From positions 1,426,001 through 1,490,000 of the forward strand of contig CAWFET010000002.1 in NCBI GenBank assembly GCA_963815045.1: a DNA stretch of 64,000 bases. Direction: 5' to 3'. Shown piece by piece: positions 40,957 to 50,284 of this stretch. Source of the DNA: DASUPK01 sp963815045 (lineage in GTDB: Bacteria; Actinomycetota; Thermoleophilia; Solirubrobacterales; 70-9). The translations under genes and the position numbers were made by a program. The number at the start of each line of letters is the position of its first letter. Within the stretch, counting starts at the first letter, position 1. The notes under the pieces were generated by a model. It searched no databases, had not been told where the DNA came from, and saw only the letters and a program-made list of their open reading frames with translations.

Positions 40957-42255
40957 GTGAGCAACGATAACCCGGCCCCTGCTTCCCAGCTGAACGCGAT
41001 AATCCGCGGGCCGGTGGACTCAGCGGGACGACTCGACGTGATCCGCGATCTCTGCTCCTTCGAGGGGCGGGGTCCCGGTGCCGATGCCGAGCGGCGCGCG
41101 GCGACCATGCTCGCCGGGCGGCTGCGCGGCGCCGGGCGGCGGGTGGCGATCGAGCCGTTCTACTCCCACCCCCAGTACGCAGTCGTCCACCTGATCCACG
41201 CCGCGATCGGCATCGCGGGGAGCATCATCGCCACCGTCCAGCCGGCGGTCGGCTTCACGCTCGTCCTCATTGCCGCTGTTTCGACCTACCTGGACCTCAA
41301 CACCCGCCTCTACCTGGTCCGCTCACTGCTCTTCCGCCGCATCTCCCAGAACGTCGTCTCGCCGGGCGATCGCCCGGACGCCCCCGCCCGGCTCATCCTG
41401 ATGGCCCACTACGACGCGGCCCGCACCGGCTACGTCTTCTCGAAGGGCTCCAAGCGAATCCGCCGGCTCCCCGAGCGCACCCGCCTCGCCCTCGGCCCCT
41501 TCCGGATCTTCTTCTGGCTAGGCCTGGCTCCCCTCCTCCCCATCCTCGGCGCCCGCATGGCCGGTCTCGACGCGACCTGGCTCAACGCGCTTCAGGCGAT
41601 TCCGACGATCGTCCTGATCATCGCCGGCTTTCTGATGATCGACATCGCCCTCTCCGACATCGTCCCCGGCGCATACGACAACGCCTCGGGCGTCGCGGCC
41701 GTCCTCTCCGCCGCCGAGGAGCTCACCGCGAACCCGCCGGAGAACCTCGACGTCTGGATCGTGCTCGCGGGCTCGGAGGAATCGTTCTGCGAGGGAAGCC
41801 GCGCCTTCGTCCGCTCCCGGCGCAAGGAGCTCGACCGCGCCACCACCGCCTTCGTGAACGTCGACTCGGTCTCCTCCGGTCAGGTCGCCTACGAGATCAG
41901 CCAGGGCCCGGTGATCAGCCTCCCGCACGACCCGCAGCTGATCGAGCTCTGCCAGGCCCTCTCGGATGCGGGCGCCGGCGGCGGCGCCCGCCCCATCCGA
42001 CACCCGGTCCTCGACGACGCCATGCCCGCCCGCGCACGCCGCTTCCGCGCGATCACCCTGCGAACCACCGACGAAGCCGGCAACCTCGCCCCCTGGTACC
42101 ACACGCACGACGACACCCCCGAGCGCGTCGACGCGGAGGCACTGACCCGCGCCACCGACTTCCTCGTCTCCCTCGTGCGCCTGATGGACCGAGACGCCGG
42201 GCGCCACGCCGGAGCGGCCGCCTCCCAGCCGACGGCCGCCGTCGAACCCGTGTAA
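40957..42255 (+). CDS. membrane-associated M28-family metallopeptidase
   Basis: The protein has 432 residues from GTG 40957, 3 nt from the tRNA gene. The zinc-aminopeptidase set is present: HYDA (His151, Asp153), GAYDNASG (Asp241), GSEES (Glu274/275), NVDS and WYHTHDDT (His). Two hydrophobic blocks (about 75-120 and 180-235) are inserted between the first and second zinc motifs, giving about four membrane helices, which is unusual for M28 enzymes. The active site faces one side of the membrane. Confidence 0.82.
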   Translation: MSNDNPAPASQLNAIIRGPVDSAGRLDVIRDLCSFEGRGPGADAERRAATMLAGRLRGAGRRVAIEPFYSHPQYAVVHLIHAAIGIAGSIIATVQPAVGFTLVLIAAVSTYLDLNTRLYLVRSLLFRRISQNVVSPGDRPDAPARLILMAHYDAARTGYVFSKGSKRIRRLPERTRLALGPFRIFFWLGLAPLLPILGARMAGLDATWLNALQAIPTIVLIIAGFLMIDIALSDIVPGAYDNASGVAAVLSAAEELTANPPENLDVWIVLAGSEESFCEGSRAFVRSRRKELDRATTAFVNVDSVSSGQVAYEISQGPVISLPHDPQLIELCQALSDAGAGGGARPIRHPVLDDAMPARARRFRAITLRTTDEAGNLAPWYHTHDDTPERVDAEALTRATDFLVSLVRLMDRDAGRHAGAAASQPTAAVEPV

Positions 42256-42265
42256 AGATCGGGCC

Positions 42266-44266
42266 GTGGAGGAGACCACCGCCGAGGCGCAGATCCTCTG
42301 GGCGCCCACGCCCGAGATGGTCGAGCGCTCCCAGCTGACCCGCTATATCGGCTGGCTGGCCGAGAACCGCGACCTCCACTTCGACGACTACCACGCACTC
42401 TGGCGCTGGTCGGTCACCGAGATCGAGGAGTTCTGGGGCACCCTCTGGGAGTACTTCGAGGTGATCTCGGACGGCCCGTACGAGGAGGTCCTCAAGGAGC
42501 GCGTCATGCCCGGCGCCCGCTGGTTCGAGGGAGCCAACCTCAACTACGCGGAGCACATCTTCCGCGGCAAGGACGAGCACGAGGTCGCCGTCGTCTACGC
42601 CTCGGAGCTCCGCGAGCTGAGCGAGCTCCGCTGGGGCGAGCTGCGCGAGCAGGTCGCCCAGGTGCGCGAGGGCCTCCAGTCCCTCGGCGTCTCGAACGGC
42701 GACCGGGTCGTCGCCTACCTCCCCAACGGCCCCGAGGCCCTGGTCGCCTTTCTCGCCACCGCCAGCCTCGGCGCCATCTGGTCGAGCTGCTCCCCGGACT
42801 TCGGCCCGGGCAGCATCGTCGACCGCTTCGCCCAGATCGAGCCGAAGGTGATGTTCGCGGTCGACGGCTACCGCTACGGCGGCAAGGACTTCGACCGCAT
42901 GGAGGTCGTCGCCGAGGTGGCCGGGCAGATCCCGAGCCTGGAGCGGATCGTCGTCGTTCCGTACCTGAGCCAGTCTCCCGAGCTCTCAGTCATCGAGGAG
43001 CACAAGAAGACAGCCCCGCCGATGACCTGGGGACAGCTCACCGACCTCGGTTCCGGCGCCGAGCTCCACTTCGAGCGCGTCTCCTTCGACCATCCCCTCT
43101 GGGTCCTCTACTCCTCCGGAACCACCGGCCTCCCCAAGGCGATCGTTCAGGGCCATGGCGGGATCCTCATGGAGCAGCTGAAGAAGGGCCATCTCCACCT
43201 CGACGCCCAACCCGGCGACCGCCTCTTCTGGTTCACGACTACCGGCTGGATGATGTGGAACTTCCTCATCGGCGGGCTGCTCACCGACGCCTCAATCGTC
43301 CTCTACGACGGCAACCCCGCGTACCCCGACATGGGGGTGCTTTGGGACCTGGCCGAGCGCACCGGCGAGACCACCTTCGGCACCAGCGCCGCCTACATCG
43401 CCGCCTGCATGAACGACGGCGTCCGCCCGGAGGAGGGCCGCGAGCTCTCCCGTCTTCGCTCCGTCGGCTCCACCGGCTCCCCCCTCTCGCCTGAGGGCTT
43501 CGACTGGATCTACGAGCACCTCGGCGCGGACACCTGGCTCTTCTCGACCAGCGGCGGCACCGACCTCTGCACCGCCTTCGTCGGCGGCGTCCCGATCCTG
43601 CCCGTGTACAAGGGCGAGCTGCAGGGCCGCGCCCTCGGCGCCAAGGTCGAGGCCTTCGACGAGGACGGCAACCCGGTCACCGACGAGGTGGGAGAGCTCG
43701 TCATCAGCGAGCCGATGCCGTCGATGCCCGTCTTCTTCTGGGGCGACGAGGACGGCTCCCGCTACCGGGCCAGCTACTTCGAGATGTATCCGGGCGTGTG
43801 GCGCCACGGCGACTGGATCGAGATCACCTCCCGCGGCACCGCGATCATCTACGGCCGCTCCGACTCGACCATCAACCGCGGCGGTATCCGGATGGGGACG
43901 GCGGAGATCTACCGCGCCGTCGCGGACCTCCCCGAGGTCCTGGACTCGCTCGTCGTCGACGTGCCCAGGCCGGGAACCGAGGGTTGGATGCCGCTCTTCG
44001 TGGTCCTGCGCGAGGACGTCGAGCTCGACGACGACCTGACCGGGGAGATCAAGCGCCGGATCCGCGAGCAGTGCTCCCCTCGCCATGTGCCCAACGAGAT
44101 CTTCCAGATCAAGGAGGTCCCGCGCACGCTGAGCGGCAAGGTCCTCGAGGTCCCGGTCAAGCGGATCCTGATGGGCGATCCGCCCGAGAAGGCCGCCAGC
44201 CGCGACTCGCTCGCCAACCCCGCCGCCCTCGACTACTTCACGGAGCTGGCCCAGGCGAGCAACTGA
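42266..44266 (+). CDS. aacS: acetoacetyl-CoA synthetase (acetoacetate-CoA ligase)
   Basis: The 666-residue ANL-superfamily ligase starts at GTG 42266, 10 nt after the peptidase. The N-terminus ILWAPTPEMVERSQLTRY and WFEGANLNYAEHIFRG are typical of AacS. LWVLYSSGTTGLPKAIVQGH is the AMP-binding loop, STSGGTDLCTAFVGGVPILP the A5 region and RSDSTINRGGIRMGTAEIYR the hinge, with the A10 lysine in TLSGKVLEVPVKRIL. It activates acetoacetate in ketone-body or leucine catabolism. Confidence 0.92.
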   Translation: MEETTAEAQILWAPTPEMVERSQLTRYIGWLAENRDLHFDDYHALWRWSVTEIEEFWGTLWEYFEVISDGPYEEVLKERVMPGARWFEGANLNYAEHIFRGKDEHEVAVVYASELRELSELRWGELREQVAQVREGLQSLGVSNGDRVVAYLPNGPEALVAFLATASLGAIWSSCSPDFGPGSIVDRFAQIEPKVMFAVDGYRYGGKDFDRMEVVAEVAGQIPSLERIVVVPYLSQSPELSVIEEHKKTAPPMTWGQLTDLGSGAELHFERVSFDHPLWVLYSSGTTGLPKAIVQGHGGILMEQLKKGHLHLDAQPGDRLFWFTTTGWMMWNFLIGGLLTDASIVLYDGNPAYPDMGVLWDLAERTGETTFGTSAAYIAACMNDGVRPEEGRELSRLRSVGSTGSPLSPEGFDWIYEHLGADTWLFSTSGGTDLCTAFVGGVPILPVYKGELQGRALGAKVEAFDEDGNPVTDEVGELVISEPMPSMPVFFWGDEDGSRYRASYFEMYPGVWRHGDWIEITSRGTAIIYGRSDSTINRGGIRMGTAEIYRAVADLPEVLDSLVVDVPRPGTEGWMPLFVVLREDVELDDDLTGEIKRRIREQCSPRHVPNEIFQIKEVPRTLSGKVLEVPVKRILMGDPPEKAASRDSLANPAALDYFTELAQASN

Positions 44267-44297
44267 TCCGCTGATCCGCTCCGGCCGGGCGCGCGTA

Positions 44298-45413
44298 GTG
44301 AAGGCCATGACCGCCGCGGAGATTCCCTCCCGCAAGGACTGGAAGCAGGATCTCGCCCCGTACCTGGCAATCGATCGGCGGCGCAGCCTCGGTCAGATCG
44401 CGAGCGTCGTCCTGCCCTATCTCGCCGTCTGGGTAGTCGCGGCACTGATCGAGCCGAGCGTCCCGGTCGCGATCGCACTCGGCCTCGTCGCAACGGTCTT
44501 CCTGATCAGGATGTACTCGCTCTTCCACGACCTCACGCACAACTCGATGTTCTCCTCGCGCGAGGCGAACGCCCGCTGGGGCCACCTCCTCGGCTACCTG
44601 CTGTTCACGCCCTACCGCTGGTGGCAGCGCCAGCACCTCATCCACCACGCCCACACGGGAGACCTCGAGCACCGCGGCGTCGGAGAGATCAACACGATGA
44701 CCGTGACCGAGTACGAGGAGGCATCTCCGCTGCGCCGGCTGGGCTACCGCCTCTACCGGAACCCGCTGCTCATGCTGCTGGTGGGCCCGAGCCTGGTGTT
44801 CCTGGTCGAGCGCCGCTTCCCGCAGCGGGGCATGACGCCCAGGATCCTCGCGAGCGTCGTCGCGACCAACCTCGCGCTCGTGGTCTGGGTGGTGGGCTGG
44901 TCCTCGGTGGTCGGCTGGGGAACGTTCGTGGTGATCCAGGGCACGACCCTGCTCGCCGGCGGGGCTATCGCCGCCTGGATGCTCTACATCCAGCACCAGT
45001 ACGAGGAGACGTATTACTCCGAGCCGGAGGGCTGGCAGTTCGAGCTCGCCGCCCTGCAGGGCAGCTCGTACCTCGACCTCCCGCGCCCCCTGGCCTGGAT
45101 GGTCGGCAACGCGAACTTCCACCACGTCCACCACCTGAGCGCGAGGATCCCGAACTACAACCTGCGCGCCGCGCACGAGGGGCACCCGATGTTCGAGCGC
45201 ACGCCCGTGGTCACAATCGGCAGCAGCTTCCGCACCTTCCGCCTGAAGCTCTGGGATGCCGAGGCCGAGTCGCTGGTCCGCCTCCCGAACAGAAAGAGAA
45301 GCGCAGTGGAGGAACGGCTTCGCCATCAGATCGCGGCCACAGGCGACCGCACGGCAGAAGTCGCTTCGGGCTTCGCCCTCCGCTCCGAAGTGGAGCGGTC
45401 TGGTGGCCGCTAG
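44298..45413 (+). CDS. membrane fatty-acid desaturase
   Basis: The 371-residue protein has four to five membrane helices and three His boxes: HDLTHN (77-82), HLIHHAHTG (113-121) and NFHHVHHLS. A fourth His pair lies in YIQHQYEE. These bind a di-iron centre that inserts a double bond into an acyl chain. The start is GTG 44298 or ATG 44307. Its stop overlaps that of the acyl-CoA carboxylase on the other strand. It is likely involved in membrane lipid adaptation. Confidence 0.88.
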   Translation: MKAMTAAEIPSRKDWKQDLAPYLAIDRRRSLGQIASVVLPYLAVWVVAALIEPSVPVAIALGLVATVFLIRMYSLFHDLTHNSMFSSREANARWGHLLGYLLFTPYRWWQRQHLIHHAHTGDLEHRGVGEINTMTVTEYEEASPLRRLGYRLYRNPLLMLLVGPSLVFLVERRFPQRGMTPRILASVVATNLALVVWVVGWSSVVGWGTFVVIQGTTLLAGGAIAAWMLYIQHQYEETYYSEPEGWQFELAALQGSSYLDLPRPLAWMVGNANFHHVHHLSARIPNYNLRAAHEGHPMFERTPVVTIGSSFRTFRLKLWDAEAESLVRLPNRKRSAVEERLRHQIAATGDRTAEVASGFALRSEVERSGGR

Positions 45414-46930
45414 GCGGGCGTGACTGGGTTGCGCCGGTCCGCGAAACGACGATCCTTGCTCGCGGCGAGCGCGAACCGCTGAACTAGCTCCCGCCGCAGC
45501 GCATCGGGCTCGATCACCGAGTCCACGACCAGCTCCGAGGCAAGGTGGAGGATGTCGATGTCCTCGGAGTACTCCTCCCGCTTCCCCTCGACGAACCGGC
45601 TGCGCTCCTCGGGGTCTTCGATTGCCTGGATCTGGTTGAAGAAGACCGCGTTGATGGCCGCCTCGGGCCCCATGACCGCGATCTGCGCTTGCGGGAACGC
45701 GAGGCACGCATCGGGCTCGAAGGCGGGGCCGGCCATCGCGTAGAGGCCGGCGCCGTAGGCCTTCCGCACGACCACCGAGAGCTTGGGCACCGTGGCCTCG
45801 GAGACCGCGCTGATCATCTTGGCGCCGTGACGGATGATTCCCTGCCGCTCGACGTCCTTGCCGATCATGAACCCGGGCACGTCCGCGAGGAAGAGCAGCG
45901 GCACGTTGAACGCGTTGCAGGTCATGATGAACCGCGCTGCCTTGTCGGCCGAGTCGACGAAGAGCACCCCGCCCTTCACCTTCGGCTGGTTGGCCACGAT
46001 CCCAATGACCCGGCCGTCGAGCCGCGCGTAGCCGACCACGACCTCCTTCGCCCAGCGGGCGTGGACCTCCAGAAACGAATCCGCGTCGACGGTTGCGGCG
46101 ATCAGATCCCGAATGTCGAACGGGTCCTTCTCGTTCGACGGCACGATCTCCGACACCGCCCGGCTCTCCGCCGGCTCGGCGGGCGGCGCGGCGGGCGGCT
46201 CCTCGCGCCAGCTTCCGGGCATGTACGAGAGGTAGCTGCGCGCGAGATCGATCGCCTCCTCGTCGGACTTGGTGAGGAAGTGCCCGCAGCCGGAGACGGA
46301 CGTGTGCATCCGCGCACCGCCCATCTCCTCGAGCGTGACCTTCTCGCCGATCACCATCTCGGCCATGCGCGGCGATCCGAGGTACATCGAGGCGTTGCCG
46401 TCGCGCATGATCACGACATCGCAGAAGGCAGGGATATAGGCACCCCCCGCCGCGCTCGGGCCGAAGAGCAGGCATACCTGGGGCACCTGTCCGGAGAGGC
46501 GGACCTGGTTGTGGAAGATGTGCCCGGCGCCGCGCCGCCCGGGGAACATCCGCACCTGGTCGGTGATCCGCGCGCCGGCGGAGTCGACCAGATAGATGAT
46601 CGGCACCTGGTCCGCCTGTGCCCGCTCCTGGATGCGGAGGATCTTCTCGACGGTCTTCGGGCCCCACGAGCCGGCCTTGACCGCGGGGTCATTCGCCATC
46701 AGGGCCACAGGCCGGCCGCCCACCATCCCCATCCCGGTTACGACCCCGTCTGCGCCGAGACCCTCCTGCTCCCAGTTGGCGAGCAGCCCGTCCTCGACGA
46801 ACGAATCTGGATCGAGCAGCCTCGCCACCCGGTCGCGCACGGGCAGCTTCTCCTGCTCGGCGACCTTCTTGCGGTGTCGCTCAGGCCCCCCTTCCAGCGC
46901 GGCATCGAGTGCCGCCCTGACGTCGCTCAC
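45410..46930 (-). CDS. acyl-CoA carboxylase beta subunit (carboxyltransferase)
   Basis: Starting at GTG 46930 (506 residues) avoids an implausible Arg/Ser-rich extension. DGVVTGMGMVGGRPVALMAN and LLFGPSAAGGAYIPAFCDVV belong to the N-terminal crotonase-like half. NAFNVPLLFLADVPGFMIGK and RKAYGAGLYAMAGPAFEPDA belong to the C-terminal half, including the biotin-carboxyl oxyanion loop. It is of the propionyl-, acetyl- or methylcrotonyl-CoA carboxylase type. The leucine-pathway neighbours favour methylcrotonyl-CoA, but the biotin-carrying alpha subunit is not in the window. Confidence 0.88.
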   Translation of the reverse strand: MSDVRAALDAALEGGPERHRKKVAEQEKLPVRDRVARLLDPDSFVEDGLLANWEQEGLGADGVVTGMGMVGGRPVALMANDPAVKAGSWGPKTVEKILRIQERAQADQVPIIYLVDSAGARITDQVRMFPGRRGAGHIFHNQVRLSGQVPQVCLLFGPSAAGGAYIPAFCDVVIMRDGNASMYLGSPRMAEMVIGEKVTLEEMGGARMHTSVSGCGHFLTKSDEEAIDLARSYLSYMPGSWREEPPAAPPAEPAESRAVSEIVPSNEKDPFDIRDLIAATVDADSFLEVHARWAKEVVVGYARLDGRVIGIVANQPKVKGGVLFVDSADKAARFIMTCNAFNVPLLFLADVPGFMIGKDVERQGIIRHGAKMISAVSEATVPKLSVVVRKAYGAGLYAMAGPAFEPDACLAFPQAQIAVMGPEAAINAVFFNQIQAIEDPEERSRFVEGKREEYSEDIDILHLASELVVDSVIEPDALRRELVQRFALAASKDRRFADRRNPVTPA

Positions 46931-46946
46931 GGCCGCCCCGAAACGA

Positions 46947-47744
46947 TCAGGTCCGAGCCTCCTGCTCGGACTCGGCGTCGACGATCTGGGTCTCCTCGGT
47001 GGAGCCGTGCTCTTCCGCCGGGGCGACGTCCTCCACCATCTCCTCGTCCGCGTCCTCGTCCGCGAATTCGCCCATGGGCTCCTCGTCGTCCTCGCGGGAC
47101 AGGGGATCGAGCTCCTCCGGCACATCGAACGGATCCGCCCCGGCTTCCGGGCGGTGCTCGGAGACGGCCCCGGTCAGCTTTGCGGTGAGCTCCTCGGTGT
47201 CGGCCAGAACGTCGTTCCGGCGTCTCACCAGGTCCGCGATCACGGCCTCGATGTCCTCACGCCGCTGAGTGCCCTCCTCGACGATCCGGCGCGCCTGCGC
47301 CTGGGCGCTCTCGAGGGTTTCGCGAGCCAGCCTCTCTGCCTCCGCCTTGGCATTGGACAGCACCCCTTCCGCCTCCTGGCGCGTCTGCTGCGCGTAGGCG
47401 TCGGCGGAGGAGCGCGTCTCGCTCGCGTACCTGTCGGTCTCGGCGCGCGTCTCGGTGGCCTCCATGTTCGCGGTGTTGACCGTTCCGCGGGCCTCCTCCT
47501 CGGCCTCGGCGCGGATCTGCTGCGCGCTCTCCTCCGCCTGGGCCAGGATGGCGCCTGTCCGCTGGCCGACCCGCTCGAGCTCGCGCTTGACCGTGTCGGA
47601 GCGGGACTCGTCCCCCGCCCCGGTCTCGAGCCAGTCGGCGAGACGGGCCAGGAACTTCTCGACCTCGTGCTTGTCGTATCCGCGCTTCGAAGACGGGAAG
47701 GTTGCGTTGCGGATCCGGTCCAGGCTGGTCTGGTCGACTGGCAT
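46947..47744 (-). CDS. DivIVA-domain coiled-coil protein
   Basis: The 265-residue protein has an N-terminal DivIVA membrane-curvature domain (RNATFPSSKRGYDKHEVEKF), a long Glu/Ala-rich coiled coil (residues ~50-190; AEAEEEARGTVNTANMEATE) and a very acidic C-terminal tail. Such proteins mark poles or septa and organise wall synthesis. It starts 16 nt upstream of the carboxylase gene's GTG, so the two may be co-transcribed, which would tie a growth-site protein to acyl-CoA metabolism. Confidence 0.85.
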   Translation of the reverse strand: MPVDQTSLDRIRNATFPSSKRGYDKHEVEKFLARLADWLETGAGDESRSDTVKRELERVGQRTGAILAQAEESAQQIRAEAEEEARGTVNTANMEATETRAETDRYASETRSSADAYAQQTRQEAEGVLSNAKAEAERLARETLESAQAQARRIVEEGTQRREDIEAVIADLVRRRNDVLADTEELTAKLTGAVSEHRPEAGADPFDVPEELDPLSREDDEEPMGEFADEDADEEMVEDVAPAEEHGSTEETQIVDAESEQEART

Positions 47745-47767
47745 GCGTCCGTTCCTCCTTGAGCTGG

Positions 47768-48652
47768 CTAGTCCCCGGCGTCCACCGGGACGGGCTCATC
47801 GCCGGAGTAATCGTAGAACCCCTTGCCAGACTTGCGGCCGAAATCGCCTGCGTCGACCATCTTCTGCAGCGTGTCGGGCGCGGCGAAGCGGTCCTCGCCG
47901 TAGTCGTCGACCATCACGGCGGCGATTGCGGCGAGGGTGTCCAGCCCGACGAAGTCCGCCAGCGTCAGCGGGCCCATCGGGTGGCTGGCGCCGGCCATCA
48001 TCCCCGTGTCGATGTCCTTGATGGATCCCACGCCCTGCTCGTGAGCCCGGATCGCGTCGAGCATGTATGGAACGAGGAGGCGGTTGACGATGAAGCCGCG
48101 ATTGTCGCCGGCGGCGACGGTGGTCTTCCCGAGCGCCTCGCCCACCTCGAAGCCGACCGCGACAGCCTCGTCCGAGGACTTCTCGGCGCGCACGACCTCG
48201 AGCAACGGCATCACCTGGGGCGGATTGAAGAAGTGGAGCCCGAGCATCCTCTCGGGCCGCTTGGTGGCGTCGGCCTGAGTGGCGACCGAGAGGGACGAGG
48301 TGTTGGTGGCGAGATACGCATCGTCCTTGACGATCTGGTCGACCTCGCGCCACATCTCGAGCTTCATGTCGAGGTCCTCCGTGATCGCCTCGATCACGAG
48401 ATCGCAGCCGGCGAGGTCGGAGTAGTCGAGCGTGGGCGTGATCCGGCCGAGGACGGCATCCGCCTCGGACTGCTCCATCCTGCCCTTCTCGACCGCGCGC
48501 GCGAGCTGCTTCGAGATCTTGCCCATGCCCTTGTCGAGCGGCGCCTGATCGATCTCACGCACCACCACGTCCCAGCCCTGCTGCGCACAGATCTGTGAGA
48601 TCCCGTGGCCCATCAGGCCGCAGCCCAGGACGCCGACCTTGCTGATCGCCAT
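47768..48652 (-). CDS. 3-hydroxyacyl-CoA dehydrogenase (3-hydroxybutyryl-CoA type)
   Basis: From ATG 48652 (294 residues): KVGVLGCGLMGHGISQICAQ is the NAD motif, NTSSLSVATQADATKRPERM and GLHFFNPPQVMPLLEVV carry the catalytic His, and GFIVNRLLVPYMLDAI with SHPMGPLTLADFVGLD complete the family. It oxidises 3-hydroxyacyl-CoA or makes 3-hydroxybutyryl-CoA. It lies upstream of the DivIVA-domain gene with a 23-nt gap. Confidence 0.92.
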   Translation of the reverse strand: MAISKVGVLGCGLMGHGISQICAQQGWDVVVREIDQAPLDKGMGKISKQLARAVEKGRMEQSEADAVLGRITPTLDYSDLAGCDLVIEAITEDLDMKLEMWREVDQIVKDDAYLATNTSSLSVATQADATKRPERMLGLHFFNPPQVMPLLEVVRAEKSSDEAVAVGFEVGEALGKTTVAAGDNRGFIVNRLLVPYMLDAIRAHEQGVGSIKDIDTGMMAGASHPMGPLTLADFVGLDTLAAIAAVMVDDYGEDRFAAPDTLQKMVDAGDFGRKSGKGFYDYSGDEPVPVDAGD

Positions 48653-48778
48653 ATGCTTTCGCTTCCTTTCATGCGAGGGCGCGCGCCAGCGCGACCCGTG
48701 TAGTGGAGTGAGTCTGTCTTTGGCGGGCGGGAGCATAGGGGCCGCAACCGCCAAAGGTCTCGCGGGTTTCACTTGCGA

Positions 48779-50284
48779 ATGAGCTGGGGCAAACGACACA
48801 CGGCAGGCTGGGCTATCGGCGCGCTCGCGGCGAGTATCTGCGCCTGCGCGGCAATGGCCGTGCCCGGGCGCGCCTCCGCGGCATGCAACAAGGCGTGCCA
48901 GGAGCACCGCGTGAAGATCGCCAAGCTCCGGCACCGGAACGCCCAACAGAAGCGGCCCAACGTCGTCGTCATCGATACGGACGACATGAACCAGAGCGAC
49001 ATGTTCGTCATGCGCAACACGCTGAGCCTGCTCGCGGCGCACGGCACCACGTTCAGCAACAGCTACGTCTCGTATCCGCTCTGCTGCCCCTCCCGCGCGA
49101 GCTTCCTGACGGGGCAGTACGCCCACAACCACCACGTGCTGACCGACCAGCGCTACGGCGACCTCGACAACTCGAACACGCTCGCCGTCTGGATGCGGCG
49201 GGCCAAGTACCGCACCGCGATGGTGGGCAAGTACCTGAACGGCTACGGCGTTCCCCCGTTCAGCCCGCGCGAGGTCCCGAAGGGCTGGACCCAGTGGGAC
49301 GCGCTCACCGGCGGCACCGAGCAGCACCGCTACGGCTTCAAGCTCAACGAGAACGGCAAGGTCCACCACTACGGCCGCAAGCCGGCCAACTACATCGACT
49401 ACGTGCTCAACTCGAAGGTCAACGCGATTCTCAAGCAATGGACGGTCAGTCCGAAGCCGTTCTTCATCTACTACAACCCAAACAACCCCCACGGCGAGGC
49501 CGGGACGCCGATCTGGTCCACGCGCGATCCTGAGCCGGCTCCCCAGTACCTGGGCATCTTCGGCGACATCACCGCCCCGCGCCCGCCCAACTTCGACGAG
49601 CCGGACGTCTCGGACAAGCCCGAGCAGATCCGGAACATCCCCCACCTCTCGGACTCCGAGCTCGCCGACATCGACCGGCGATATCGCGGCCGCCTCGAGA
49701 GCCTGCTCTCAGTGGACGACGAGGTGAAGCGGATCTTCGGCCTCGTCCGCAAGTACGGCGACAAGCGGAAGACCTTCTTCGTCTTCACCTCCGACAACGG
49801 CCTGGAGATGGGCTCGCACCGGATCGAGTTCAAGAACTTTCTCTACGAAGAGGGTGAGCGGGTGCCCTTGGTCATCCGCGGCCCGGGCTTCCCGCAGGGA
49901 CAGGTTCGCAACCAGCTCGCGGCGAACATCGATCTTGCGCCCACGATCACGTCGCTGACCGGCGTGACGTCCGCTCGCGTCATGGATGGGATCCCACTGC
50001 TCCCCCTCGCCCAGAATCCGGGCGCCGGCTCGAACCGCGCCATTCTCTTCGAGAGCCCCGACATCGGCGCGTACGGGATCCGCGAGGGACAGTGGAAATA
50101 CAACCTCTGGAACAACGGGGACGAGGAGCTCTACAACCTCGACAGCGACCCATACGAGCTCACCAACCGGCTCTATGACCCTCCCGGACCGGCGGCCCCC
50201 TCGCCGGCGGACATCGCGCGGGCGGCTGATCTCAGGGCGCGCCTGGAGCAGCTGCGCATCTGCAACGGCGCTTCCTGTCAGTAG
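48779..50284 (+). CDS. secreted sulfatase, arylsulfatase A-like (paralogue 3)
   Basis: From ATG 48779 (501 residues; TTG 48773 is an alternative). A signal peptide ends near GRASAAC, and a basic spacer leads to KRPNVVVIDTDDMNQSDMFV. The formylglycine motif is PLCCPSRASFLTG (Cys102), with FTSDNGLEMGSHRIEFKNFL as the second block. The first calcium pair reads DTDD. There is no Lys-rich tail, unlike the other two paralogues; it ends in a Cys pair (CNGASCQ). The substrate is unknown. Confidence 0.9.
   Translation: MSWGKRHTAGWAIGALAASICACAAMAVPGRASAACNKACQEHRVKIAKLRHRNAQQKRPNVVVIDTDDMNQSDMFVMRNTLSLLAAHGTTFSNSYVSYPLCCPSRASFLTGQYAHNHHVLTDQRYGDLDNSNTLAVWMRRAKYRTAMVGKYLNGYGVPPFSPREVPKGWTQWDALTGGTEQHRYGFKLNENGKVHHYGRKPANYIDYVLNSKVNAILKQWTVSPKPFFIYYNPNNPHGEAGTPIWSTRDPEPAPQYLGIFGDITAPRPPNFDEPDVSDKPEQIRNIPHLSDSELADIDRRYRGRLESLLSVDDEVKRIFGLVRKYGDKRKTFFVFTSDNGLEMGSHRIEFKNFLYEEGERVPLVIRGPGFPQGQVRNQLAANIDLAPTITSLTGVTSARVMDGIPLLPLAQNPGAGSNRAILFESPDIGAYGIREGQWKYNLWNNGDEELYNLDSDPYELTNRLYDPPGPAAPSPADIARAADLRARLEQLRICNGASCQ

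Noticed and set aside
44238..46667. 809-residue minus-strand open frame
   Set aside because: It is antisense to the desaturase and out of frame with the acyl-CoA carboxylase, both of which are clear families.
47768..49645. 625-residue extension of the 3-hydroxyacyl-CoA dehydrogenase
   Set aside because: The extra N-terminal part is antisense to sulfatase 3 and has no family features. ATG 48652 gives a normal enzyme.
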